The notes under the pieces were generated by a model. The model was not told the DNA's origin and made no database searches. It saw only the letters and a program-made list of their open reading frames with translations. The position numbers and the translations under genes are program-made. DNA of 64,000 nucleotides from DASSUW01 sp963803335 (GTDB taxonomy: Bacteria; Actinomycetota; Thermoleophilia; Solirubrobacterales; Solirubrobacteraceae). Within the stretch, counting starts at the first letter, position 1. Every line of letters begins with the position of its first letter. The stretch covers positions 310,001 through 374,000 of the forward strand of contig CAWDME010000011.1 in the NCBI GenBank assembly GCA_963803335.1, in the 5' to 3' direction. This document shows positions 51,398-59,783 of the stretch, piece after piece.

Positions 51398-53340
51398 GCG
51401 CGCGGCGCCTCGGCGACGAGGTCGTCCGACAGCCGATCGATGAACTCCGCGAGCTCGGGATGCTCGTCCGGCCCCCACTCGGCGGCCAGCTCGCACAGCG
51501 CGCCGCGGCGAGCGTCGGCGAGCGCGTCGACGGCCGCGGCGCCGTCACGCGTCAGGCCCGTGCCCGCGTCGCCCTCGTCGGTCAGCAGCCCGCGGCGATG
51601 CAGCTCGCGGCAGGCGTCGCGCACGCGCTCCTCCTCGAGGTCGCTGGTCTCGGCCACGGCGTACACGTCGAGCGTCCGATCGGCTGCGGTGCGCACGAGT
51701 ACCCAGCTCTCGAGCGGGCTCACGTCGAGTCCCGCGCGCGTCGTCGTGCGGCGCACGAAGTCGACCGCTCCCTCGCGGCCCACCAGCCGGCTCAGCTCGC
51801 GCGCCACCGTGCGGACCGAGTCCGGGTCCTCGGGGGTGGCGAACGCTTCGTGGATGCCCGCGGTGGCGACGGTCGTGCGCAGCGGCCGCTCCTCGAGCAG
51901 CCACGTCAGCAGGAACGCGACCGCGATCACGCCGGCGGCGACGAGGAAGACGAGGCCGAGCGCGTCGGTGAATGCGTCGATGAACGTCTGGCGCGCCTGC
52001 GCGGGCAGCCGCTCGAGGCCGGACGGGTCGAGCGTGCCGACGCCGGCTGGCACTCCGCTCGCGGAGAGGACGTCGTCGAGCCGGTTGGTGAAGATCGAGC
52101 CGAGCAGGGCGGTCCCGATCGAGCCGCCGATCGAGCGGAACAGCGTGGCCCCGGAGGTCGCGACGCCGAGCTGTTCGTACGCCACCGCGTTCTGCACGGC
52201 GAGCACGAGCACCTGCATGACCATCCCGAGCCCGAGGCCGAGCACGAACATGAAGACCGCGGCGAGGCCGGTGCTCGTGGCCGCGTCCATCGTGCTCAGC
52301 GCCAGCATGCCGGCGCAGGCGACCGCGGTGCCGGCGATCGGCCACGGCTTGTAATGGCCGGTGCGGGAGATGATCTGACCGGAGGTGATCGAGGCGATCA
52401 GCACGCCGGCCATCACCGGGACGAGCTGCAGCCCGGATGCCGTCGGCGAGGCGCCGCGCACGACCTGCTGGAACAGCGGCAGGTACGTGAGCGCGCCGAA
52501 CAGGGCGAAGCCGACGACGAAGCCGATCGCGCTCGTCACGGAGAACACGCGGTTGCGGAACAGCTGCGGCGGCAGCACGGGCTCGGCGGCGCGACGCTCG
52601 ACCGTCACGAACGCGAACAGTCCCGCGACCGCGACCACGCCGAGGCCGATGATGAACGGCGAGCCCCAGTCATACGAGGTTCCGCCCAGCGTCGTGGCGA
52701 GCACGATCGCGCTCAGCGACACGGCGAGCAGCACCGTGCCCAGATAGTCGATCGCGTGCTCGACCCGCTCCTTCGCGCCCGGGAGCGTGACCGCGAGCAC
52801 GCCCAGCGCGGCGATGCCGAGCGGCAGGTTGACGTAGAAGATCCAGCGCCACGTGAGGTTCGACGTGAAGAAGCCGCCGATCAGCGGGCCGGCGACGCTC
52901 GAGACGCCGAATACCGCGCCGAACAGCCCCATCCACTTGCCGCGCTCGCGCGGCGGCACGACGTCGCCGATCGCCGCCTGAGCGGACACCATCAGCCCAC
53001 CGCCGCCGAGGCCCTGGATCGCCCGGAACGCGATCAGCTGGGGCATGCTCTGGGCCGCGCCGCAGAGCGCCGAGCCGATCAGGAACAGCACGAGCGCCCC
53101 CTGCAGCACGATCTTGCGCCCGTACAGGTCGCCGAGCTTGCCGTAGAGCGGCGTCACCGCGGTGATCGCGAGCAGGTAGGCCGTGACGACCCACGAGATG
53201 TGCTCGAGCCCGCCGAGGTCGCCGACGATCGTCGGCAGTGCCGTCGACACGATCGTCTGATCGAGCGACGCCAGCAGCATCACGAGCATCAACCCGCTGA
53301 CGACGACGAGCACCGACCGCCGGTCCGTCGTCTCCGCCAT
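51394..53340 (-). CDS. MFS multidrug exporter (DHA2 type) fused to a MarR-like winged-helix domain
   Basis: 648 residues. The first 510 are a 14-helix EmrB/QacA-type transporter: LASLDQTIVSTALPTIVGDL, the GKLGDLYGRKIVL loop motif, FRAIQGLGGGGLM and PLIGGFF. About 130 C-terminal residues (SRLVGREGAVDFVRRTTTRAG, LRELHRRGLLTDEGD-like, LTRDGAAAVDALADARRGALCELAAEW) resemble a MarR regulator without its own start. It exports drugs or metabolites across the membrane; the cytoplasmic domain may sense substrate or bind DNA near the membrane. ATG 53340. A dyad lies upstream. Confidence 0.88.
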   Translation of the reverse strand: MAETTDRRSVLVVVSGLMLVMLLASLDQTIVSTALPTIVGDLGGLEHISWVVTAYLLAITAVTPLYGKLGDLYGRKIVLQGALVLFLIGSALCGAAQSMPQLIAFRAIQGLGGGGLMVSAQAAIGDVVPPRERGKWMGLFGAVFGVSSVAGPLIGGFFTSNLTWRWIFYVNLPLGIAALGVLAVTLPGAKERVEHAIDYLGTVLLAVSLSAIVLATTLGGTSYDWGSPFIIGLGVVAVAGLFAFVTVERRAAEPVLPPQLFRNRVFSVTSAIGFVVGFALFGALTYLPLFQQVVRGASPTASGLQLVPVMAGVLIASITSGQIISRTGHYKPWPIAGTAVACAGMLALSTMDAATSTGLAAVFMFVLGLGLGMVMQVLVLAVQNAVAYEQLGVATSGATLFRSIGGSIGTALLGSIFTNRLDDVLSASGVPAGVGTLDPSGLERLPAQARQTFIDAFTDALGLVFLVAAGVIAVAFLLTWLLEERPLRTTVATAGIHEAFATPEDPDSVRTVARELSRLVGREGAVDFVRRTTTRAGLDVSPLESWVLVRTAADRTLDVYAVAETSDLEEERVRDACRELHRRGLLTDEGDAGTGLTRDGAAAVDALADARRGALCELAAEWGPDEHPELAEFIDRLSDDLVAEAPRA

Positions 53341-53369
53341 GAAGCGTGACCCTACCCGCGAGCTACCAT

Positions 53370-53390
53370 GGGGTAAGCCGCGCATACCCC
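53370..53390. promoter_or_regulatory. Dyad GGGGTA-N9-TACCCC upstream of the MFS-MarR gene
   Basis: Six-base arms in the 160-bp gap between the exporter and the divergent infA gene, 30 bases before the exporter start. Size fits a MarR-type operator. The exporter's own MarR-like tail or an unlinked regulator may bind it. Confidence 0.4.
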
Positions 53391-53500
53391 GGCAGCCGCT
53401 GCCCGCGGCCGCCCTGTGGGGGATCGCGCCACAGATTTCCGAGCCCGCGCCGCACGTCGGTCGCGCGCTCGTCCGCAAGCCAAACCGGAGGTACTGACAC

Positions 53501-53719
53501 ATGGCAGTCGAAGAAAAGCTGTCCCTGGAAGGCGTCGTCGAGGAGTCTCTGCCGAACCTGATGTTCCGCGTGGAGCTGGACAACGGGCATTCCGTGCTCG
53601 CCCACATGGCGGGCCGCATGCGCCGCGCCCGCATCCGCGTGAACCCGGGCGACCGCGTCCGCGTCGAGGTCTCGCCGTACGACCTCACCCGCGCGCGCCT
53701 GATCTACCGCCTCAGGTAA
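53501..53719 (+). CDS. infA: Translation initiation factor IF-1
   Basis: 72 residues, a single S1/OB domain: EKLSLEGVVEESLPNLMFRVEL, LAHMAGRMRRARIRVNPGDRVRVEVSPYDL and RLIYRLR are canonical. It binds the ribosomal A site during initiation. GGAGG at about 53487-53491 precedes ATG 53501 by nine bases. Found here away from the usual ribosomal-protein operon. The end overlaps the convergent SDR gene by eight bases. Confidence 0.97.
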   Translation: MAVEEKLSLEGVVEESLPNLMFRVELDNGHSVLAHMAGRMRRARIRVNPGDRVRVEVSPYDLTRARLIYRLR

Positions 53720-54518
53720 GCGCCCGTCGGACCAGCGCGTCGAGCGCTCGGTCCGGCAGCAGGCGGGCCACCACGGCCCGCACCCGCGCATCGCGCCCGA
53801 CCACGTAGCGGGTCCGGGGGCGGCGCGCAGTCACCGCGTGGCCGACCACGTCGGCCACCGCCGCGGGTGGCAGCCCTTCACGCTCCATCCGCTCCGCCTG
53901 CCGTCGAGCCGCCCCGATCAGCGCCTCATAGCGCCGGCGGGCGTCCGCGGGCATCTCGGCCAGCAGCTGTTCGCCCGCGCTGCGGCTCTTTTGCCACACC
54001 GGCGTCGCGATGGCGCCGGGCTCCACGCACGCCACATGCACGCCGAGCGGCCCGACCTCGCGCCGCAGGCTGTCGCTGATCGCCTCGAGCGCGAACTTCG
54101 ACGCCGCGTACGGCCCCAGCATGGGGAGCGCGAAGCGGCCGCTGATCGAGCTCATGTTGACGACCCGTCCGCGGGCGCTGAGCAGCGCGGGCAGGAGCGC
54201 GCGTGTCACCGCGACCTGGCCGATCACGTTGATCTCGAACTGGTGGCGCCAGGCCTCGACGGGGACGATCTCGATCGGCCCGTTGACCGCGATCCCGGCG
54301 TTGTTGACGAGCGCGTTCAGGCGCGGCCCGACGCGCTGCGCCACGGCGGCGACGTCGGCCGCCGACGTCACGTCGAGCCGTACCGGCTCGAGGCCGGGCG
54401 GCGCGTCCTCGAGCCGCCGAACGCCGGCCAGCACCTCGAAGCCGAGCGCGGCGAGATGGGTCGCGCACGCCCGGCCGATGCCGGTCGAGGCGCCGGTGAC
54501 CAGCGCGAGGGGTGCCAT
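53712..54518 (-). CDS. Short-chain dehydrogenase/reductase
   Basis: 268 residues. NAD(P) motif TGASTGIGRACA at 8-19, NNAG near 90, catalytic Ser in NMSSISG and Tyr-Lys in YAASK near 150. A classical SDR with a long C-terminal extension; substrate unknown (retinol/steroid-like SDR sequences look similar). ATG 54518 is divergent from the zinc-ribbon gene, whose GTG lies 24 bases away. Confidence 0.9.
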   Translation of the reverse strand: MAPLALVTGASTGIGRACATHLAALGFEVLAGVRRLEDAPPGLEPVRLDVTSAADVAAVAQRVGPRLNALVNNAGIAVNGPIEIVPVEAWRHQFEINVIGQVAVTRALLPALLSARGRVVNMSSISGRFALPMLGPYAASKFALEAISDSLRREVGPLGVHVACVEPGAIATPVWQKSRSAGEQLLAEMPADARRRYEALIGAARRQAERMEREGLPPAAVADVVGHAVTARRPRTRYVVGRDARVRAVVARLLPDRALDALVRRALT

Positions 54519-54541
54519 CGGCGCGACGATACGCTCTCGCG

Positions 54542-54859
54542 GTGGACCAACCGGTTCAGCGCGTCTGCCCGCATTGCGCGCGGATCTCGTTCGAGAGCGG
54601 TCCCCGCTGCCCGTACTGCGGCAGCACGTTCCGGCGCCGCGGACTCCTCGGCTTCGCCCTCATCCTCGCCGTGTTCGCCGTCGTCGTCCTCGGCGGCACC
54701 GCGCTGATGCTGGTGGCGGCCGGCAACGAGTTCGACCGCCGCATCAACGACGAGGTCGAGAACGTCCACCGCGAGTTCCAGTCGGACTTCGACGACATCG
54801 AGCGCAACGTCCGGGACGAGCTCGACCGGCGGCTGCCGGAGCCTACGCCGACGCCCTGA
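54542..54859 (+). CDS. Small zinc-ribbon membrane protein
   Basis: 105 residues. Two CxxC knuckles (CPHCAR and CPYCGS) form a zinc ribbon, followed by one membrane helix (LLGFALILAVFAVVVLGGTALMLV) and a charged coiled-coil-like tail (INDEVENVHREFQSDFDDIERNVRDELDRR). Function unknown. GTG 54542 is preferred because upstream codons overlap the SDR start. Its end overlaps the convergent endopeptidase gene by 17 bases. Confidence 0.7.
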   Translation: MDQPVQRVCPHCARISFESGPRCPYCGSTFRRRGLLGFALILAVFAVVVLGGTALMLVAAGNEFDRRINDEVENVHREFQSDFDDIERNVRDELDRRLPEPTPTP

Positions 54860-55433
54860 GCCGCACGTGCAGGTGGTCGTCGTGGTGCACCAGCGGCATC
54901 ACCACGTCGGGCGGCCCGTGCAGGTCCAGGTGCGGGCCGACGAACACGTACTGCGCCCCGGCTCGCACGAACATGTTCACGAGCTCCTGGGCGGCCCGGC
55001 GGTCGACCTGCCCGGGATGGGCGGCGCGGCGCAGCCGGCCGTCGCGGCGCGGGTAGTACACGTCGGCGTCGAGGCCGTTCTGGTGCGACGCGTGGCCGAG
55101 CCCGCCGAACCGCTTGCCGAAGTTCCCGCCGTGCGTCCGTGACAGGTCGCCGACGAGCACCGCCGGCGCGTGCGGGTGGCGGCGGGAGTACGCGGCGAGG
55201 ACGTCCTCGACGGTGGTGACGAGGTGCGTCGTGCCCCAGCGCCGCCAGCTGCGGTTGCCGACGCGCCTGCGCACGGGATCCCAGGTCGCGAACCCGCGTC
55301 CGTAGGCGGGGAGCTCGACGCCGCGCACGAGATGGCCGTGCCACGGCTGCCCGACCGCGCGCGACGGGGCCGCCGCGGGCGGCGGGCCGAGCGCGACGGC
55401 GAGGGCTGTCAGGACGGCGGCTGCGAAGGGCAC
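54843..55433 (-). CDS. Secreted M74-like (MepA family) murein endopeptidase
   Basis: 196 residues. N-terminal signal segment (AAAVLTALAVALGPPPAAA). LAS-type zinc ligands: GGLGHASHQNGLDADVYY (His and Asp) and the distal HHDDHLHVRL (His-x-His). GDLSRTHGGNFGKRFGG is also typical of penicillin-insensitive endopeptidases, which cut peptidoglycan cross-links. Active outside the membrane. Start ATG 55433 gives the signal peptide. Confidence 0.85.
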   Translation of the reverse strand: MPFAAAVLTALAVALGPPPAAAPSRAVGQPWHGHLVRGVELPAYGRGFATWDPVRRRVGNRSWRRWGTTHLVTTVEDVLAAYSRRHPHAPAVLVGDLSRTHGGNFGKRFGGLGHASHQNGLDADVYYPRRDGRLRRAAHPGQVDRRAAQELVNMFVRAGAQYVFVGPHLDLHGPPDVVMPLVHHDDHLHVRLRASA

Positions 55434-55467
55434 GTATCGAGTACGGTGCCCGCCGCGGCCGCGGTCC

Positions 55468-55833
55468 TCACAACGCCTGCGTCACGTGGCCGGGCTGAGC
55501 GGCCACGAAGTGGGTCTGCGGGTACCGGGCGGCGACGGGGGCGACCGCGACGCGGTCATCCAGGCCGACGCCGACGATGGTGGTGTAGCCCTGGGCGGCG
55601 AAGTAATGGGTCACGGAGAGCTGCTCGGTCGGAGTGCGCGGGACGCGCAGTTGCGCCTCGTCACCGGCCCGCGCCACCGCGGCGCGAGCCTCCGCGAGCA
55701 CGGCCGGGTCACGCCCGGCCGCCGCGTCCACAACCACCACGACCCGCCGCTGGGGAGCGGCCGAGGCGCCCTGTGTGCCGACGAGAACGGCGAGCGCAAG
55801 GAGCCCGGCTATGGGGAGGAAACGGGGAGTCAT
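55468..55833 (-). CDS. Short secreted protein resembling part of a BMP-type binding protein
   Basis: 121 residues with a signal peptide (FLPIAGLLALAVLVGTQGASA). The segment VTHYFAAQGYTTIVGVGLDDRVAVAPVAARYPQTHFVAA resembles one repeat of the basic membrane protein/PnrA nucleoside-binding family, but full proteins are about 350 residues. So this is a truncated copy or a small single-domain homolog. Repeats of CATACGTA near 55831-55856 lie around the start. The LacI gene lies upstream on the same strand. Confidence 0.55.
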   Translation of the reverse strand: MTPRFLPIAGLLALAVLVGTQGASAAPQRRVVVVVDAAAGRDPAVLAEARAAVARAGDEAQLRVPRTPTEQLSVTHYFAAQGYTTIVGVGLDDRVAVAPVAARYPQTHFVAAQPGHVTQAL

Positions 55834-55966
55834 ACGTATGAGCGTACTACGTATGACGGACGTTGTCGAGTGGGGTCCGCAAGATCGTCACGCGGCCGCG
55901 GCCGCGAATCTCGGCCGCGCAGCGGTGCCGACGAACGGCGGGCATTGAGGGGTCGCACGAACCGTT

Positions 55967-56009
55967 CTGTGGCAAGTTATGCGCCCTGAGCGGGTGAAAC
56001 TTGCCACAG
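55967..56009. repeat. 12-bp inverted repeat CTGTGGCAAGTT / AACTTGCCACAG
   Basis: Perfect arms at 55967-55978 and 55998-56009 with a 19-base centre, in the 204-base gap after the LacI stop and before the BMP-like gene. There is no U-tract. It could end the LacI transcript, or be a pair of half-sites for a regulator of the downstream gene. Nothing else is visible in the gap apart from repeated CATACGTA. Confidence 0.6.
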
Positions 56010-56037
56010 TTCGCCGCGCGGCCCGATCCCTGTTGCC

Positions 56038-57042
56038 CTACCCAGCCGCAGTTGGCCCGGGCCCAGCCGTCGACCCGCGGACGATCAGCGACACCGGGAG
56101 CAGCCGGGCCTCCGCGTCCGACCCTTCCATCAGCGCCAGCAGCAGCTCGAACGACGTCGCGCCGAGCTCCTCCGGGTCGATCGCGATCGTCGTCAGCGGC
56201 GGGTCGAAGATCTGCGCGAACGGGAGATCGTCGAACCCGACCACCGACAGGTCGGCGGGGATCCGCACGCCGAGGTCGCGCGCGGCGAGGTAGACGCCTC
56301 CGGCCAGCAGATCGTCGTCGCAGTAGACCGCCGTGGGCCGGTCCGGGCCGTCGAGCAGACGCAGCGCGGCGGCGTGGGCGGCGTCGAACCGGAACGCGGC
56401 CCGTTCGTACCCGCCCGGCTCGAGCCCGGCGTCAGCCAGGCAGGCGAGGACGCGCTCGCGGCGGATCCGGAACGTCTCGGCGTCGAGCTCGGAGGCCAGG
56501 TGGCCGATCCGCGTGTGGCCGAGCGCGATCAGGTGCTCCATCGCCAGGTCGGTGCCGTGGCCGGTGTCGAAGCGGGCGGAAGCCATCCCCGGTGGCGACA
56601 CCTCGATCGCCACCACGTGCTCGCCGGAGTGCTCGGGCGGGTCGACCGTGAAGAACATGAAGCCGTCGGCCGGCCCGGCGCGCAGCGCCTCGAACGATGC
56701 CCGCTCGCGGTCGGGGTCGTTCGCGACGTCGACCAGGGTGACCGCGTAGCCGGACCGCCACGCCGCCGCCTGGGCGCCGCGCAGGACCGGCCCGAAGAAC
56801 GGATGCGTGACGTCGGTGACGACCATGGCGACGGTCCGCGCGGTGCCGGTGCGCAGCGCGCGTGCGGCGACGTTGAGGCGGTACCCGAGCTCCTCGGCGG
56901 CCTGCCGCACCGCCGCCTCGGTGCGGGCGGAGATGCGCCCCGCCGACTTGCCCGACAGCACCAGGGACACGGTCGACTGCGACACGCCGGCGCGGCGCGC
57001 CACGTCGACGCTCGTGACTCTCGAGTCCGATCGGGCGATCAC
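56038..57042 (-). CDS. LacI family transcriptional regulator
   Basis: 334 residues. HTH VTSVDVARRAGVSQSTVSLV and hinge ISARTEAAVRQAAEELGYRLN, followed by a sugar-binding-type domain (VAMVVTDVTHPFFGPVLRGA, TAVYCDDDLLAGGVYLAAR, LSVVGFDDLPFAQIFDPPLTTI). Its target operon is not apparent; the downstream BMP-like gene is a candidate. GTG 57042 is used; a TTG at 57051 is possible. Only 17 bases separate it from the divergent methyltransferase start. Confidence 0.9.
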   Translation of the reverse strand: MIARSDSRVTSVDVARRAGVSQSTVSLVLSGKSAGRISARTEAAVRQAAEELGYRLNVAARALRTGTARTVAMVVTDVTHPFFGPVLRGAQAAAWRSGYAVTLVDVANDPDRERASFEALRAGPADGFMFFTVDPPEHSGEHVVAIEVSPPGMASARFDTGHGTDLAMEHLIALGHTRIGHLASELDAETFRIRRERVLACLADAGLEPGGYERAAFRFDAAHAAALRLLDGPDRPTAVYCDDDLLAGGVYLAARDLGVRIPADLSVVGFDDLPFAQIFDPPLTTIAIDPEELGATSFELLLALMEGSDAEARLLPVSLIVRGSTAGPGPTAAG

Positions 57043-57059
57043 CAGATACAACCACGTCG

Positions 57060-57674
57060 ATGGACGACGTCGTCGAGGAGGTCATCCCGCTCGCCGGGCA
57101 CGAGCTGCGCCTGCTGCGCCCGCGCGACTCGGAGGCGCTGCTCGACGAGCACGCGTTCGAGCACGAGGAGTACCTGCCGTACTGGGCCGAGCTGTGGCCA
57201 AGCGCGCTGGCGCTGGCCAGGGCGATCGGCGGGCGCTCGCTGCGCGGCGCGCGCACGCTCGAGCTCGGCTGCGGGCTCGGCCTGCCGAGCATCGTCGCCG
57301 CGCTCGCCGGCGGGCGCGTGCTGGCAACCGACTGGTCGCAGGAGGCCGTCGCGATGACCGCGACCAACGCCGAGCGCAACGGCGTCGCGCTCGAGACGCT
57401 CGTGTGCAGCTGGACCGCGCCGGAGCCGCTCCTCGAGCGCGCGCCGTGGGACCTCGTTCTCGCCTCCGACGTGCTCTACGAGGCCCGCAACGCCGACGCG
57501 TTGCTCGCCCTGCTCCCGCGCCTCGGCCGCGACGTCTGGCTCGCCGACCCCGGCCGCAAGCCCGCGGAGCGCTTCCTCGAGGCGGCGGGGGAGACGTGGG
57601 CGATCGACGAGCGGCGGGTACCGGAGCTCGCCAACGGCGCGGTGTACCGGCTCCGTCAGCCGGTGGCGACGTAG
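57060..57674 (+). CDS. Methyltransferase of the protein-lysine/METTL-like family
   Basis: 204 residues. PYWAELWPSALALARAI precedes SAM motif I LELGCGLGLPSIVAALAG, then ATDWSQEAVAMT and DLVLASDVLYEARN. This is the Methyltransf_16 pattern of small-protein lysine or ETFB-type methyltransferases. Substrate unknown. ATG 57060 lies so close to the divergent LacI gene that a leaderless or very short leader transcript is likely. It overlaps the convergent XRE-cupin gene by 19 bases. Confidence 0.85.
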   Translation: MDDVVEEVIPLAGHELRLLRPRDSEALLDEHAFEHEEYLPYWAELWPSALALARAIGGRSLRGARTLELGCGLGLPSIVAALAGGRVLATDWSQEAVAMTATNAERNGVALETLVCSWTAPEPLLERAPWDLVLASDVLYEARNADALLALLPRLGRDVWLADPGRKPAERFLEAAGETWAIDERRVPELANGAVYRLRQPVAT

Positions 57675-58228
57675 AGCAGGCGCGTGCGTGCGCCGCCTCG
57701 GCGGCGCAGCCGGTGGCGCACCGTGCCGTCGAAGAACATCGAGTCGCCCTCGTGCAGCGCGTGGACCGTGCCGTCGAGCTCCACCTCGACGGCGCCGCGT
57801 ACTACATAGACGAGGACCTCGCCGGTGGTCGAGTCGCCCTCCTCCGGCCATCCCCGGCTGCCGCCCGACCACTCGTGCACCCGCAGGGCCGTGCCGTCCG
57901 CGAACAGCTGGCGCACCCCGCCCGGGGCGTTGGGATCGTGGTGCGGGGAGACCTCGCCTTCACCGGCACGCAGCACGCGGGCGGCCTCCTGCCGCGGCGA
58001 CGTCCACAGCGTACTGACCGGGACGTCGAGCGCGCGGGCGATCCGCTCCACTGAGTTCATGCTCGGTCGGGCGAGCCCGCGCTCGAGCTGGCTGAGGAAC
58101 GGATGCGACAGCCCGGCCTGGAGGCCGAGGCCCTTGAGCGTCATCCCGCGATCGCGCCGGAGCTCCCGCACGCGGGCTCCCAGCACGGCCACCGGATCGG
58201 AGGATGGTTGTTGACTGTCGCGTAGCAC
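57656..58228 (-). CDS. XRE-family regulator with C-terminal cupin domain
   Basis: 190 residues. The HTH (VRELRRDRGMTLKGLGLQAG, LSHPFLSQLERGLARPSMNSVERIAR) is followed by a cupin (GEVLVYVVRGAVEVELDGTVHALHEGDSMFFDGTVRHRLRR). Related proteins such as PuuR-type repressors sense amino acids or polyamines through the cupin. GTG 58228 is used; an open frame continues upstream without codon support. Divergent from the M20 peptidase gene, whose expression it may control. Confidence 0.88.
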   Translation of the reverse strand: MLRDSQQPSSDPVAVLGARVRELRRDRGMTLKGLGLQAGLSHPFLSQLERGLARPSMNSVERIARALDVPVSTLWTSPRQEAARVLRAGEGEVSPHHDPNAPGGVRQLFADGTALRVHEWSGGSRGWPEEGDSTTGEVLVYVVRGAVEVELDGTVHALHEGDSMFFDGTVRHRLRRRGGARTRLLYVATG

Positions 58229-58571
58229 CTTGTTCCAGAGTAACGGAGAACCGGGCGTCGCCACTGGGCGACGCAAGGTGCGCACGAGCAGGATGAGTAC
58301 GGCGATACAGGTGCCGACTTGCCCGGTCGCATCCTGCGCCGAGTCGGGATCGGTCACCGGTCGCCGGCGCGTCCTGCGCCGGGTGCACCGATAAGTGGAG
58401 TCGCCGAAGCGGACCCAGGTGGGACCCGCCCCTGGCGGGCGGGGCGGGTCCCACCTCGGCCCGCTAGGGCGAGGCGTTGCGTGTTGACACTCCCAATGAC
58501 AGTAGTGACGACCTGACGCCGGGCAGACTACGCGGCCAAAGCCGACTCGCCTACTCCCCGAAGGGACAGTT
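58229..58571. other. 343-bp divergent regulatory region
   Basis: Non-coding stretch between the XRE-cupin and M20 peptidase genes. It holds an approximate direct repeat (CATCCTGCGCCGAGT near 58328 and CGTCCTGCGCCGGGT near 58369), a 16-bp perfect inverted repeat (58417-58456), and TTGACA at 58484-58489, a likely -35 for the peptidase gene although the -10 is unclear. No gene seen. Confidence 0.6.
58417..58456. repeat. Perfect 16-bp inverted repeat AGGTGGGACCCGCCCC
   Basis: Arms at 58417-58432 and 58441-58456, loop TGGCGGGC. A very stable hairpin or DNA dyad 28 bases before the TTGACA element. Its placement in a divergent promoter region favours a regulatory site or a transcriptional insulator over an ordinary terminator. 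No U-tract. Confidence 0.65.
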
Positions 58572-59783
58572 GTGAAGGAATCCGGAGTGCTCGACCGCCT
58601 TCAAGCAGACGCGCTGGTCCGCGACGCCGCGGCGCTGCTCCGGATTCCCAGTGTGACAGGGGAGGAGCGACCCGCCCTGGAGGCGCTCGCCGAGCTCGCG
58701 CCCGGCCACGGGCTCGTCGCCGACCTGCACGAGCACGACCTCGCCGGGCTGCGCGCGCACCCCGCCTACCCCGGCGAGGAGGCGACCCGCGAGGCGCTCT
58801 GGGGGCTGACGCTGACGCGGCCGGGGCGCCTACCGGGAAGGCTCGCGCTCAACGGGCACGTCGACGTCGTCGGGCCCGGCACCGCCGCGTGGCGGCACGG
58901 GCCGTGGTCGGGCGCCGTCGAGGACGGATGGCTGCACGGTCGCGGCGCCGTCGACATGAAGGGCGCGGTGGTGGCGATGGTGCACGCGCTCGGCGCGCTG
59001 GGCGACGAGCCCGCGCCCGAGGTGGTCCTGCAATGCGTCGCCTCGGAGGAGGACGGCGGGCTCGGCACGTTCGCGGCGCTCGAGCGCGACGCGGCGTTCG
59101 ACGCGGCGCTGATCCCGGAGCCGACCGGCTTCGACGTCGTCTGCGCCCAGGCGGGCGCGCTGACCTTCCGCCTCGTCGTGCCGGGCCGCAGCGCGCACGC
59201 CGCGACGCGCCTGGAGGGCTGCTCGGCGATCGACCGCTACGTGCGCATTCACGCGGCGCTGCACGCGCTCGAGGCCGAGCTGAACGCCGCCGTCGACCAC
59301 CCGTTGATGCGCGAGCTGGAGCTGCCGTACCCGCTGCTCGTCGGCCAGGTGCACGGCGGCGAATGGTCGAGCTCGGTGCCCGATCGCGTCGAGGCGGAGG
59401 GCCGCGTCGGCGTGCCCGTCGGCGCCGACCCGGCGGCGATCCGCGCCGCGCTCGAGGACGCGGTGGCGCTCGGCGACGGCGAGGCGCCGGTCGAGGTGCA
59501 CTGGACCGGCGGCGCGTTCTTCCCCGGCGAGACGGCGCCGGACGACCCGTGGGCGGTGCGGGTCGCCGCCGCGGTGGCCGCCGAGCGCGGCGCCCCGGCG
59601 CGCACGGTCGGCGTCCCATATGGCGCCGACATGCGCCTGTTCACGGCGCGCGGGATCCCGTGCGTGATGGCCGGCACCGGCGGGATCGAGCTCGCCCACG
59701 CGGTCGACGAAGCGGTCGCCGTCGACCAGCTCGTCGCGCTCGCACGCATCGTCATCCGGGTCGTGCTCAGCGCAGGCGGCTGA
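58572..59783 (+). CDS. M20 family metallopeptidase (ArgE/DapE/carboxypeptidase G2 type)
   Basis: 403 residues. First metal ligands in LALNGHVDVVGPG, bridging Asp in GAVDMKGAV, catalytic Glu pair in ASEEDGGLG, and the C-terminal His in GGIELAHAVDEAV; the dimerisation domain lies between (about 175-290). Hydrolyses an N-acyl amino acid or small peptide, substrate unknown. GTG 58572 follows a GAAGGGA ribosome site. Divergent from the XRE-cupin regulator and overlaps the convergent MFS gene by 17 bases. Confidence 0.9.
   Translation: MKESGVLDRLQADALVRDAAALLRIPSVTGEERPALEALAELAPGHGLVADLHEHDLAGLRAHPAYPGEEATREALWGLTLTRPGRLPGRLALNGHVDVVGPGTAAWRHGPWSGAVEDGWLHGRGAVDMKGAVVAMVHALGALGDEPAPEVVLQCVASEEDGGLGTFAALERDAAFDAALIPEPTGFDVVCAQAGALTFRLVVPGRSAHAATRLEGCSAIDRYVRIHAALHALEAELNAAVDHPLMRELELPYPLLVGQVHGGEWSSSVPDRVEAEGRVGVPVGADPAAIRAALEDAVALGDGEAPVEVHWTGGAFFPGETAPDDPWAVRVAAAVAAERGAPARTVGVPYGADMRLFTARGIPCVMAGTGGIELAHAVDEAVAVDQLVALARIVIRVVLSAGG

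Noticed and set aside
58229..58357. N-terminal extension of the XRE-cupin protein
   Set aside because: The open frame upstream of GTG 58228 has poor codon pattern and runs through the regulatory region. The HTH starts normally after 58228.
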